From Pseudomonadota bacterium (lineage in GTDB: Bacteria > Myxococcota > Myxococcia > Myxococcales > Anaeromyxobacteraceae): 13,629 nt of DNA. Where the stretch lies: positions 1-13,629 of the forward strand of contig JAEYOU010000668.1 in NCBI GenBank assembly GCA_023411405.1, in the 5' to 3' direction. The position numbers and the translations under genes are program-made. The notes beneath the pieces are model-generated. The model had not been told where the DNA came from. It ran no database searches and saw only the letters and a list, made by a program, of their open reading frames with translations. Each line of letters opens with the position of its first letter. Positions within the stretch are counted from its first letter, which is position 1. This document shows positions 6,713 through 13,591 of this stretch, piece by piece.

Positions 6713-7780
6713 ATGGTGCGGGAGGCCCGCTACTGGGAGCCGACCGGCGATGGCCGCGTGCGGTGCACGCTCTGCCCGCGCGACTGCCGGCTCCGCGACG
6801 GCCAGGCCGGGTTCTGCTACGTGCGGGAGAACCGCGGCGGGAAGCTCGTCTCGACCGCCTGGGGCCGCTCCACCGGGTTCGCGGTCGATCCCATCGAGAA
6901 GAAGCCGCTCGCGCACTTCCGGCCCGGCTCGAGCGTGCTCTCGTTCGGCACCGCCGGGTGCAACCTCGGCTGCCGCTTCTGCCAGAACTGGGACATCTCC
7001 AAGGCGAAGCTCGGCGACGAGCGGGCGTCCGACGGCTGGACGCCGGAGCGGATCGTGGCCCTCGCGCACGCCGAGGGCGCGCCGGGGATCGCCTTCACCT
7101 ACAACGACCCGGTCATCTGGGCGGAGTACGCGATCGACGTCGCGGAGGCGGCGCACGCGGCCGGGCTCTACACCGCCTTCGTGACCGCCGGGTACGTCGG
7201 CGCGGAGGCCCGGCGGGACCTCTTCCGGCACATGGACGCGGCCAACGTCGATCTCAAGGCGTTCACCGAGCGGTTCTACGCGCGGATCACGCTCGCCCAC
7301 CTCGGGCCGGTGCTCGAGACGCTCGAGTGGCTCGCGAAGGAGTCGAGGACCTGGGTCGAGGTGACGAACCTCGTCATCCCGGGCGAGAACGACGCGCCGG
7401 AGGAGACCGCGCAGCTCGCGCGGTGGCTCGTCGAGCACATGGGGCCGGACGTGCCGCTCCACCTCACCGCCTTCCACCCCGACTTCAAGCTGCGCGACCG
7501 CCCGCCCACGCCCGCGGCGACGCTCACCCGCGCGCGGGAGATCGCGCGCGGCGAGGGGCTCCGGTACGTGTACACGGGGAACGTGCACGACGCCGAAGGG
7601 CAGACGACGTGGTGCCCGTCGTGCGGCGAGGCGGTGATCGAGCGCGACTGGCACGCCGTGCGGCGGATCCGGCTCCGCGGCGCGGCGTGCGCGCGGTGCG
7701 GTGCACGCATCGCGGGCCGGTTCGACGAGGCGGAGCGGAGCGCCGGAGGGCGGCGGCACCTGGGCCTGCCGCAGGCGTGA
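6713..7780 (+). CDS. amrS: AmmeMemoRadiSam-system radical SAM enzyme AmrS
   Basis: This cytosolic iron-sulfur enzyme of 355 residues belongs to the radical-SAM family named with AMMECR1 and Memo; its substrate is not established. The signature CNLGCRFC gives Cys83, Cys87 and Cys90 as ligands of the SAM-cleaving 4Fe-4S cluster. Before it lies a conserved Cys cluster CTLCPRDC...C (Cys18, 21, 25, 35) and the block GFAVDPIEKKPL. After it come FTYNDPVIWAEYAID, NVDLKAFTERFY, VTNLVIPGEND and LHLTAFHPDFK, all typical of AmrS. The C-terminus carries two CxxC pairs (Cys301/304 and Cys326/329) that look like a zinc ribbon. The ATG has GGAGG 12 nt upstream (6696-6700) and a closer GAGG. The gene diverges from metH across a 311-bp gap and converges on a lipoprotein gene. 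Neither Memo nor AMMECR1 is encoded in the window. Confidence 0.93.
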   Translation: MVREARYWEPTGDGRVRCTLCPRDCRLRDGQAGFCYVRENRGGKLVSTAWGRSTGFAVDPIEKKPLAHFRPGSSVLSFGTAGCNLGCRFCQNWDISKAKLGDERASDGWTPERIVALAHAEGAPGIAFTYNDPVIWAEYAIDVAEAAHAAGLYTAFVTAGYVGAEARRDLFRHMDAANVDLKAFTERFYARITLAHLGPVLETLEWLAKESRTWVEVTNLVIPGENDAPEETAQLARWLVEHMGPDVPLHLTAFHPDFKLRDRPPTPAATLTRAREIARGEGLRYVYTGNVHDAEGQTTWCPSCGEAVIERDWHAVRRIRLRGAACARCGARIAGRFDEAERSAGGRRHLGLPQA

Positions 7781-7791
7781 CGGCGGCTTCG

Positions 7792-8133
7792 CTACTCCGC
7801 CGGCGCGCAGAGCCCGCCGGGCGCGGAGAGGTCTTCCCAGCGCTCCTCGGAGATCCCGCAGGCCGACTTCCCGCAGCGGCCGTCGAGCCAGTCGCAGAAG
7901 TCGACGCCCCCGGGCGCCGAGCAGGTCCGGAGCTTCTCGTCGCAGACCTCGCCGGCATCGCGGTTCGGGTTGAGCCGCTCGATCTCGCGCCGCACGCTCC
8001 GCTCGCAGGCCGCCCGGGTCTGGCCCACGGGCGTGCAGTCGCAGAGGCGTTCGCCGAGGTCCTGGCATTCGGCGCCGCAGCCGGAGGCGACGAGCGCGCA
8101 GGCGACTGCAGCGAGCGAGAGGGCGAGGCGCAT
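7792..8133 (-). CDS. Small Cys-rich lipoprotein of unknown function
   Basis: The product of 113 residues starts MRLALSLAAVACALVASGC: one basic residue, a hydrophobic core and a lipobox (VASGC), so it should be lipidated and anchored in a membrane facing the periplasm or outside. The mature part has ten further Cys residues in about 95, an even number that suggests disulfides, and ends CGISEERWEDLSAPGGLCAPAE. It is not a domain I recognise; small Cys-rich lipoproteins of unknown role are common in myxobacteria. I chose the ATG at 8133 because the signal peptide begins there; TTG 8172 in the same frame would add 13 residues before the signal. Neither start has a clear Shine-Dalgarno sequence. 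Its stop lies 11 bp from the amrS stop, and its promoter must lie in the gap shared with the LolA-like gene. Confidence 0.75.
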   Translation of the reverse strand: MRLALSLAAVACALVASGCGAECQDLGERLCDCTPVGQTRAACERSVRREIERLNPNRDAGEVCDEKLRTCSAPGGVDFCDWLDGRCGKSACGISEERWEDLSAPGGLCAPAE

Positions 8134-8215
8134 GAAGGGCGTGAGGATCGCCCGGAGGGGCCCGGGCGTCAAGCGGCTCTGCGGCGCGCTCTCCGGGGCG
8201 CCGCGCCGTCCACGG

Positions 8216-8246
8216 CTGGTCCGGGAATACCGCGCGGCCTGGTCCG
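8216..8246 (+). repeat. Direct repeat CTGGTCCG in the lipoprotein/LolA divergent gap
   Basis: CTGGTCCG occurs at 8216-8223 and again at 8239-8246, 23 bp apart, in the 131-bp gap between the divergent lipoprotein and LolA-like genes. It could be a pair of regulator half-sites, or chance in GC-rich DNA. I found no convincing -35/-10 pair in this gap. Confidence 0.25.
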
Positions 8247-8264
8247 TCTGCTATGGAGACCGCC

Positions 8265-8900
8265 ATGCTCGCCCTGCTCCTCGCCCTCTCCGTCGCCGCC
8301 CCCGCCGAGCCCTCGAAGCCCCCCTCGACGTCCGAGGCCCGGGCGCTCGTCCGGAAGGTCCAGGCACACTACGACCAGACGAAGGACCTCCGGGCGACGT
8401 TCCAGCAGACGTACACGTACTCCGGGTTCGGCCGGAGGCAGACCTCCTCGGGCGAGCTCCTCGTGAAGAAGCCGGGGATGATGCGCTGGGAGTACCGCAA
8501 GCCCGCCCCGAAGGTCGTCGTCGTGAAGGGGAGCCGCCTCGTCCAGTACGAGCCCGAGGAGAACCAGGCCTACGTGGACGAGCAGTTCGACGCGAGCGGC
8601 ATGAGCGCCGCCCTCACGTTCCTCCTCGGGAAGGGCGACCTCGAGCAGGAGTTCGTCGTCTCGGTCCGCCCGGGCGGGACGCTCGTGCTCCGGCCGAAGG
8701 TGGAGGATCCGCGGGTCGAGAGCATCGAGCTCGTCGCCGGACCCGAGGGGCAGATCCTCGTGACCCGCGTCATCGACGGCTCGAACAACGTCAACGAGAT
8801 CCGGCTGGAGGACGTCCGTCGGAACGTCGGCCTCCCCGACGGCGCCTTCGAGCTCGAGCTGCCGAAGGGCGTGGTCCTCGTGACGCCGCCGGCCCGGTAG
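8265..8900 (+). CDS. lolA: LolA-family outer-membrane lipoprotein carrier protein
   Basis: LolA is a periplasmic chaperone that takes lipoproteins from the LolCDE transporter and hands them to the outer membrane. The product of 211 residues has a short hydrophobic leader (MLALLLALSVAAPA) without the usual basic N-terminus. Family motifs follow: LRATFQQ, then GELLVKKPGMMRWEY with the conserved Arg-Trp core, LVQYEPEENQAYVDEQF, a TFLLGKGDL block and a C-terminal NEIRLEDVRRNVGLPDGAFEL. The length fits the family. I prefer ATG 8265 because GGAGA (8255-8259) sits 5 nt upstream; ATG 8253 in the same frame adds four residues but has no ribosome site. It diverges from the lipoprotein gene and converges on the rhomboid-like gene with one base between stop codons. 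It could be a LolA-fold paralogue for other lipids rather than the housekeeping LolA. Confidence 0.85.
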   Translation: MLALLLALSVAAPAEPSKPPSTSEARALVRKVQAHYDQTKDLRATFQQTYTYSGFGRRQTSSGELLVKKPGMMRWEYRKPAPKVVVVKGSRLVQYEPEENQAYVDEQFDASGMSAALTFLLGKGDLEQEFVVSVRPGGTLVLRPKVEDPRVESIELVAGPEGQILVTRVIDGSNNVNEIRLEDVRRNVGLPDGAFELELPKGVVLVTPPAR

Positions 8901-8901
8901 C

Positions 8902-10077
8902 TCAGGACGGGGTGTGGAGCGCCTCCGAGCGCGCCCGCTCCATCGCCTCGCGCACCTCGGGCTTCGGCCGCGCGAACAGGGCGAGCCCTGCGCCGAAGGT
9001 GAAGCCGCCGAGGTGGGCCGCGACGTCGGCGTAGGGGAGGAGCGCGCTCGCGAAGGCGAGGATGACAAGCACGACGGCGACGCGCGAGGCGATCCGCCGG
9101 AGCGTCGCCGGGGGGAGCCGGGTGCGCTCGCGCACGCCCAGGAAGAGGAGGAGCCCGGCGATGGCCGCGGTCGCCCCGGTCAGGCCCATGTAGGCGCGGC
9201 CGGGAGCGAACACGAAGCTCGCGACCGTCGCGACGAAGCCGCCGCCCGCGAAGGCCACGAAGAGCCAGCTCCCCCCGAGGAGCTTCTCGAGGAGGGGGGC
9301 GACCGCCACGAAGACGAGGAAGCCGACGAGGAGCCCGGCGAAGTCGCCGTGCACCAGCGTGGCGGTGAAGAACCGGTACGGCTCGCCACGCTCGACGGCC
9401 GAGGAGATCTTGGCGAGCGCCGTGACCGCCCAGGCGAGCTTGTCCGGGTCGCGCTGGAGCGGTGGGAGGGCGTTCGCGAGGCTGGACACGATGAGGACGA
9501 GCACGCCGAGCCGGAACGCGGTGCGCCCCTTCTTCGCCTCGAGGCGCCGGTCGAGGCCGGGATCCCCGGTGGCGCTGGCGGGCTCGGGCGGGACCGAGGC
9601 CTGCCCCGCGACGCGCCGGCGGCGGTCCGCGGCGAGGTCGCGCCAGAGGCGGACGCCGAGCAGGGTGAAGAGGAGCGGGACCGCGGCGAGGAAGATCGAC
9701 GCCGGCGCGCTGAAGCCCCAGTCGAGCGGCGGCTGCCCGGGCGGCGGCGGCGCGCGCCAGCTCCGGACGCCGAGCGCGGCGAGGGCGATCGACGCGGTGC
9801 CCACCACGGGCACGACGACGAGGAGCGTCTTCAGCCACCGCTCGAGCGTCGCCTCGCGCGGGCTCGGTCCGGAGTCCGGCGGGACCGGGATCCGCGCGAG
9901 CGCGCCGCGCAGGGCGCGCACGGCGAGAAAGGCAGCGACGGGCGAGAGGAGCAGGAAGACGAGGAGGAGGAGCCCGGCCCGCATCGGAGATGGCGCCAGA
10001 AGAATGACGAGGGGGAGGACCACGATCACCGTGACGAGCGGGGTGAGCGGGTGCCGGAGCGCGCGCGGGGAGGGCAT
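8902..10077 (-). CDS. Rhomboid-fold multi-pass membrane protein, probably catalytically dead
   Basis: The protein has two N-terminal hydrophobic helices, two more separated by Pro/Arg-rich loops, then a C-terminal rhomboid-like core. Counting from an upstream in-frame TTG (10095), the core shows EPYRFFTATLVHGDF (about 238-252), the signature block MGLTGATAAIAGLL (303-316) and AHLGGFTFGAG (360-370). Aligned with E. coli GlpG, catalytic Ser201 corresponds to Thr306 (codon ACC at 9180-9178), oxyanion residues His150 and Asn154 to Gly254 and Gly258, while catalytic His254 is kept as His361. It should therefore be a pseudoprotease or a binding/chaperone protein rather than an active peptidase. I prefer ATG 10077 (391 residues) because AGGAGG lies just before it; the spacing is tight at 3 nt. 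It diverges from the DUF1684 gene. Confidence 0.82.
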   Translation of the reverse strand: MPSPRALRHPLTPLVTVIVVLPLVILLAPSPMRAGLLLLVFLLLSPVAAFLAVRALRGALARIPVPPDSGPSPREATLERWLKTLLVVVPVVGTASIALAALGVRSWRAPPPPGQPPLDWGFSAPASIFLAAVPLLFTLLGVRLWRDLAADRRRRVAGQASVPPEPASATGDPGLDRRLEAKKGRTAFRLGVLVLIVSSLANALPPLQRDPDKLAWAVTALAKISSAVERGEPYRFFTATLVHGDFAGLLVGFLVFVAVAPLLEKLLGGSWLFVAFAGGGFVATVASFVFAPGRAYMGLTGATAAIAGLLLFLGVRERTRLPPATLRRIASRVAVVLVILAFASALLPYADVAAHLGGFTFGAGLALFARPKPEVREAMERARSEALHTPS

Positions 10078-10105
10078 GTCCCTCCTATACTTCAAAGGGC
10101 GGGGG

Positions 10106-10126
10106 GCCCCCAGCGAAGCTGGGGGT
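10106..10126. promoter_or_regulatory. Strong hairpin in the divergent rhomboid/DUF1684 leader
   Basis: CCCCCAGC (10107-10114), loop GAA, GCTGGGGG (10118-10125) is a perfect 8-bp stem, extended by a G-U pair (10106/10126) in plus-strand RNA. It lies 30 nt before the DUF1684 ATG and 29 nt before the rhomboid ATG, so it could be in either leader or act as a DNA site. No T-run follows it, so it is not an ordinary terminator. Confidence 0.4.
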
Positions 10127-10155
10127 GGCGAGGCCTACGTCCCCCGAGGTGCGAG

Positions 10156-10935
10156 ATGACCGACGCCGGAGATCCCCGCATCGCCTGGAACGCCTGGCGG
10201 GAGCGAAGAGACGCGCGACTCCGCGCGCCCGACGGCTGGGTCGCGCTCGTGGGGCTGCACTGGCTCTCCGAGGGTGAGAACCGGGTCGAGGGGCTCCCGG
10301 GCGTCTTCGACGTCCGCGGCGCGGAGGTGACGCTCCGCGCCCGGCCGGAGGACGGCTGGCGCGCCGGCGACGTCCCTGCGGTCGCCCACGCCCTCCGCAC
10401 CGACGCGGAGCGGGACCCCGATCGGCTGCGGCTCGGGACGCGCACCGTGATGGCCATCCGGCGCGGCCCAGCGCTCGCGCTCCGGATCTGGGACGCGGCG
10501 AGCCCGGCCCTCCGGGCCTTCGCCGGCGTCGACGCGTTCCCGTTCGATCCCCGGTGGCGGGTCCACGCCCGGTGGGAGCCGTTCGCGGCCCCGCGCGAGG
10601 TGGAGCTCCCGGCGAGCGCCGGTCCGGCGCAGCGCGCGCGCGTGCCCGGCCGCGCGCGGTTCACCCTCGACGGGAGGGACCTCGCGCTCGAGCCGACGCT
10701 CGAGGCCGACGGCGCGCTCCAGTTCGTGTTCAAGGACGCGACCGCGCCGCGCGAGTCCTACGGCGGCGGCCGGTTCCTCGCGGCGCGGCCGCCCGTGTCC
10801 GGCCGGCTCGTCCTCGACTTCAACCGGGCGTACAACCCGCCCTGCGCCTTCACCGCCTTCGCGACGTGCCCCCTCGCGCAGCCCGAGAACGTGCTACCCG
10901 TGCGGATCGAGGCGGGGGAGAAGGCGCCGCGCTGA
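10156..10935 (+). CDS. DUF1684 family protein
   Basis: The product of 259 residues has no signal peptide or membrane segment and is probably cytosolic. It shows both hallmarks of DUF1684: an N-terminal WVALVGLHWLSEGENRV (about 28-44) and a C-terminal block DFNRAYNPPCAFTAFATCPL followed by QPENVLPVRIEAGEK (about 226-256). A middle motif, FKDATAPRESYGGGRFL, is also typical. The function of the family is unknown as far as I know; the Cys/Tyr/Asn-rich C-terminal block looks like an active or binding site. The ATG has GAGG 6 nt upstream (10146-10149). The same frame is open far upstream, but that part lies opposite the rhomboid gene and is rejected. It converges on the epimerase gene with 4 bp between stops. 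Confidence 0.88.
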   Translation: MTDAGDPRIAWNAWRERRDARLRAPDGWVALVGLHWLSEGENRVEGLPGVFDVRGAEVTLRARPEDGWRAGDVPAVAHALRTDAERDPDRLRLGTRTVMAIRRGPALALRIWDAASPALRAFAGVDAFPFDPRWRVHARWEPFAAPREVELPASAGPAQRARVPGRARFTLDGRDLALEPTLEADGALQFVFKDATAPRESYGGGRFLAARPPVSGRLVLDFNRAYNPPCAFTAFATCPLAQPENVLPVRIEAGEKAPR

Positions 10936-10939
10936 CGGC

Positions 10940-11977
10940 TCAGTTCTCCGTCCCGTTCCCCCACGGATTCCAGTCCACCCACCGTGGATCGTCGATCCGG
11001 TCCTTCCCCGCCCCGAAGGCCTCGACGATGCAGTCCTCGCTCGGCTCGTCCTCGACGCGGGGGAGCTTCCCGCTCTCCTCCATCCACCGGAGCTGCCGCC
11101 GGAACGTCTCGGCGAGCGGCACGGTCGTCCGGAACCCGAGGTCCCGCGCGGCCTTGGAGTTGTCGTAGATCGACGCGAACCGGTAGATGAACCAGACGCC
11201 GAGGCTCCGGCGCGGGGCGGCCTTCCGCAGCCACTCGGACGGAACGTGAACGAGGTTCGCGGTCCCGCCCGCCGCCGCCGCGAGCGTGCGGTAGACGCCG
11301 TTCCAGTCGGTGTGCTCGTCCGAGGTGAGGTGATAGTCGTTGCCGTAGGCCCTCGGGTTCCCGAGCGAGGCGACGAAGCCGCGGGCGACGTCGGAGACGT
11401 GGGCGATGGCCCAGGGGTTCGCGCCGTCGTCGTGCAGGACGACCGGGAGCCCGGCCCGGAGCCGCGCCACCAAGGCGTCGTCGAACAGGACGCCGCTGAA
11501 GGGGATCCCCTCCCCGCAGGTGAAGCTCGGGCGGAGGATGGTCGCGACCGTCCCTTCCTTCCCCGAGTGGTCGAGGAGGACCTGCTCGATCGCGGCCTTG
11601 CTGACGCCGTACATGCCGAACGGGTTCCGCCGGGTCGTCTCGCGGATCGGCAGCTCGAGCCCCGGCCCGCCGTACACGCACGCCGTCGAGCAGAGCACGA
11701 CCTGCGCCGCCTTCCCCCAGAACGCCCGGACGAGCTGCGCGCCGTTCTGCGGCGCGAAGGCGGTCATGTCGATCACCGCGTCCCAGGTCCGCCCCTCGGT
11801 CGCGCGCTCGAGCGAGCCCTCCTCCCACCGGTCGCCGGTGAGCACCTCGAGCCGCCCGCGGACGCGTACCGGGGTCCGTCCGCGGTTGAAGACCGTCACC
11901 GCGTCGCCGCGGTCGAGGAGCTGCTGGGAGATGGCCGTGGAGATGAGCCCGGTGCCGCCGACGAGGAGGACGCGCAT
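10940..11977 (-). CDS. NAD(P)-dependent epimerase/dehydratase, extended SDR family
   Basis: The product of 345 residues is a cytosolic Rossmann-fold oxidoreductase or epimerase. It opens MRVLLVGGTGLISTAI, the dinucleotide-binding Gly motif (Ser replaces the last Gly), then has DAVIDMTAF, VVLCSTACVYG with the catalytic Ser/Thr region, and YGVSK with Tyr123 and Lys127 as the catalytic pair. The second half has the substrate-side blocks RPSFTCGEG and IAHVSDVARGF seen in nucleotide-sugar epimerases and CSP41-like proteins. The substrate cannot be told from sequence. ATG 11977 is chosen because the Rossmann fold starts there; the same frame is open far upstream opposite the kinase gene and is rejected. 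The upstream sequence has only a weak ribosome site. The gene is divergent from the sensor kinase, sharing a 102-bp gap. No sugar-biosynthesis neighbours are present. Confidence 0.9.
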   Translation of the reverse strand: MRVLLVGGTGLISTAISQQLLDRGDAVTVFNRGRTPVRVRGRLEVLTGDRWEEGSLERATEGRTWDAVIDMTAFAPQNGAQLVRAFWGKAAQVVLCSTACVYGGPGLELPIRETTRRNPFGMYGVSKAAIEQVLLDHSGKEGTVATILRPSFTCGEGIPFSGVLFDDALVARLRAGLPVVLHDDGANPWAIAHVSDVARGFVASLGNPRAYGNDYHLTSDEHTDWNGVYRTLAAAAGGTANLVHVPSEWLRKAAPRRSLGVWFIYRFASIYDNSKAARDLGFRTTVPLAETFRRQLRWMEESGKLPRVEDEPSEDCIVEAFGAGKDRIDDPRWVDWNPWGNGTEN

Positions 11978-12040
11978 GGGACGAACAATGCCTCGTGTCG
12001 AGGCGCCGAGCAGCCTTTCCGGGTGAAACCCACCGCGTGA

Positions 12041-12063
12041 GCGGCCGGGGAACGACCGGCCGC
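12041..12063. promoter_or_regulatory. 8-bp inverted repeat upstream of the sensor kinase
   Basis: GCGGCCGG (12041-12048) and CCGGCCGC (12056-12063) are perfect arms around GGAACGA. The repeat ends 16 bp before the kinase ATG, so it could be an operator or a leader hairpin limiting ribosome access. A smaller repeat, CCTCG TGT CGAGG, lies at 11991-12003. In DNA this GC-rich either could be chance. Confidence 0.35.
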
Positions 12064-12079
12064 ACTCGAGTGGGGTAGG

Positions 12080-13564
12080 ATGATCGTCACTCGGTCCGGT
12101 GTGCCACCGGACCCGGCGAGGGTCGAACGCGTGGACGTCCCCGTCGCGAACCCGATCGAGAACCCCGCCGACGCCCTCCCCGGCGCGGTCCATCAGGGCG
12201 TCGCCGAGGTCCGCGCCCGCAACGCGCTCGTCGTGGCCTGGGCGCGTGCCGCGATCCGCGCGGTGACGCTGGCGCTGCTCCTCTTCGGGCAGATGGGCGG
12301 CCACCCGGTCGTCCGCGGCTGGATCGTCCTCATCGACGCCGGTCACCTCGCCCTCTGCGGCGTGTTCATCCTGCTCCTCCACCGGCGCTGGCGGACGGGG
12401 CTGGTGGCGGCCCTCGCGGCGGCCGTCGACATGGGGATGGTGGTCGGGTGGGGCCTGCACGCGACGGCGCCGAGCGTGCTCGCGGCGCCGGGCGGCGCGG
12501 CGGTCGCGCTCCTCGGGGGCGCGATGCAGGTGGTGGTGCTGTTCGCGGCGGTGGCCCTCCCCGCGGTCCAGGCGGCGCCGCTCGCGCTGGCGGCGGTGGT
12601 CTACCAGTTCCTCCTCGGCGTCCGGACGGGGATGCCGCTCGCCGACAACGCGCTCCTCGCGACCACCACCGCCGCGTTCTCGGTCGTCGCGATCTGGACC
12701 GGGGTCCGGATCATCCGCCTGGCGGCGGGGATGGCGGTCGAGGCGACGACCGCCGAGCTCGCCGAGCGGCACGCCAGCGCGCTCGAGGCGGCGCACGGCG
12801 AGGTCGCGGCCCAGCGCGATCAGCTCCTCTCGGCGCAGAACGAGGCCGAGGCGCTCGCCCAGGTCATCGTCCACGACCTCAAGAACCCGCTCGCCACGCT
12901 GCTGCAGTACGTCGGGCTCGCGGAGGCGGAGCTGCGCGGCGTGCGCGGCGGCGAGGCGGCGGTGGACTACCTCGGCCACGCGGGCGACGAGGGGCGGCGG
13001 CTCTCGAAGCTCATCGGCGACCTCCTGCTCGTCTACCGCCTGGAGCAGGGCGTCATGGCGCCGGTGCGCGAGTCGGTCCTCCTCGAGCTGCTCCTCGACG
13101 CGGTGATCCAGCGGTTCCGGGTGCGCGCCGCGGAGCGGGGCGTGCGGCTCGAGCTCCAGTCCGACGAGGGCCTCCTCGGCGCGCTCGACCTCGACCTCGT
13201 GCAGCGGCTCCTCGAGAACCTCGTCGCGAACGCCCTCCGCCACGTCGGCCGCGGCGACACCGTGCGCGTCGAGGCGCGGGCGGAGGACGGGCAGCTCCGG
13301 CTCGCGGTCCGGAACACCGGCCCGCAGGTCCCGGTCGCGCTGCGCGACGGCCTCTTCCGCCGGTTCGTCACGGGCGGCATGCGGGAGTGGCACAACGCCG
13401 GGCTCGGGCTCTACCTGTGCCGCCTCGTCGCCGAGGCGCACGGGGGGACGATCGCGCTCGCGGAGCGGGCAGGGTGGAACGTCTCGTTCGAGATCGTCAT
13501 CCCCGCCCGCGGCGCGTCCGGCCGGGAGCCCTCGGCGTCGAAGGTGCGGGTCTCGCCGGGGTGA
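12080..13564 (+). CDS. Membrane-bound sensor histidine kinase with six TM helices
   Basis: The product is 494 residues. Six hydrophobic helices are visible (about 51-72, 80-100, 106-126, 140-160, 163-182 and 190-212), with almost no periplasmic domain, so it may sense within or near the inner membrane. A coiled coil (about 218-260) leads to HisKA with phospho-acceptor His265 in VHDLKNP. The HATPase_c domain has an N-box with Asn384 (ENLVANALRHV), a G1-type box reading NTGPQV (Asn412 where Asp is usual) and NAGLGLYLCRLVAEAHGG. No receiver is attached and no response regulator is in the window, so its partner is unknown or encoded farther right. ATG 12080 has only weak upstream purines; GTG 12131, with GAGGG about 9 nt before it, is a credible alternative giving 477 residues. 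It diverges from the epimerase gene. Confidence 0.9.
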   Translation: MIVTRSGVPPDPARVERVDVPVANPIENPADALPGAVHQGVAEVRARNALVVAWARAAIRAVTLALLLFGQMGGHPVVRGWIVLIDAGHLALCGVFILLLHRRWRTGLVAALAAAVDMGMVVGWGLHATAPSVLAAPGGAAVALLGGAMQVVVLFAAVALPAVQAAPLALAAVVYQFLLGVRTGMPLADNALLATTTAAFSVVAIWTGVRIIRLAAGMAVEATTAELAERHASALEAAHGEVAAQRDQLLSAQNEAEALAQVIVHDLKNPLATLLQYVGLAEAELRGVRGGEAAVDYLGHAGDEGRRLSKLIGDLLLVYRLEQGVMAPVRESVLLELLLDAVIQRFRVRAAERGVRLELQSDEGLLGALDLDLVQRLLENLVANALRHVGRGDTVRVEARAEDGQLRLAVRNTGPQVPVALRDGLFRRFVTGGMREWHNAGLGLYLCRLVAEAHGGTIALAERAGWNVSFEIVIPARGASGREPSASKVRVSPG

Positions 13565-13591
13565 CCGCCACGGCGCCGGGGAGCGGCGGCG

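Noticed and set aside
6701..6713. TAGACT as a -10 box giving a leaderless amrS message
   Set aside because: No -35 box lies at a proper distance, and a GGAGG ribosome site is present 12 nt before the ATG.
10086..10091. TATACT as a -10 box for the DUF1684 gene
   Set aside because: The hexamer is good, but the sequence 17-18 bp upstream is GC-only with no -35 resemblance. It also overlaps the rhomboid ribosome site.
8914..10155. Upstream extension of the DUF1684 frame opposite the rhomboid gene
   Set aside because: DUF1684 homology starts just after ATG 10156, which has a good ribosome site. The extension is highly charged shadow sequence.
13313..13315. Asn instead of Asp in the G1 box of the second kinase as a sign of inactivity
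   Set aside because: NTG-type G1 boxes occur in other functional-looking histidine kinases, and the other boxes are intact.
10940..13441. An 833-residue extension of the epimerase frame opposite the sensor kinase
   Set aside because: The Rossmann motif begins at ATG 11977. Upstream residues are Arg/Asp/Glu-rich shadow sequence opposite a well-supported kinase.
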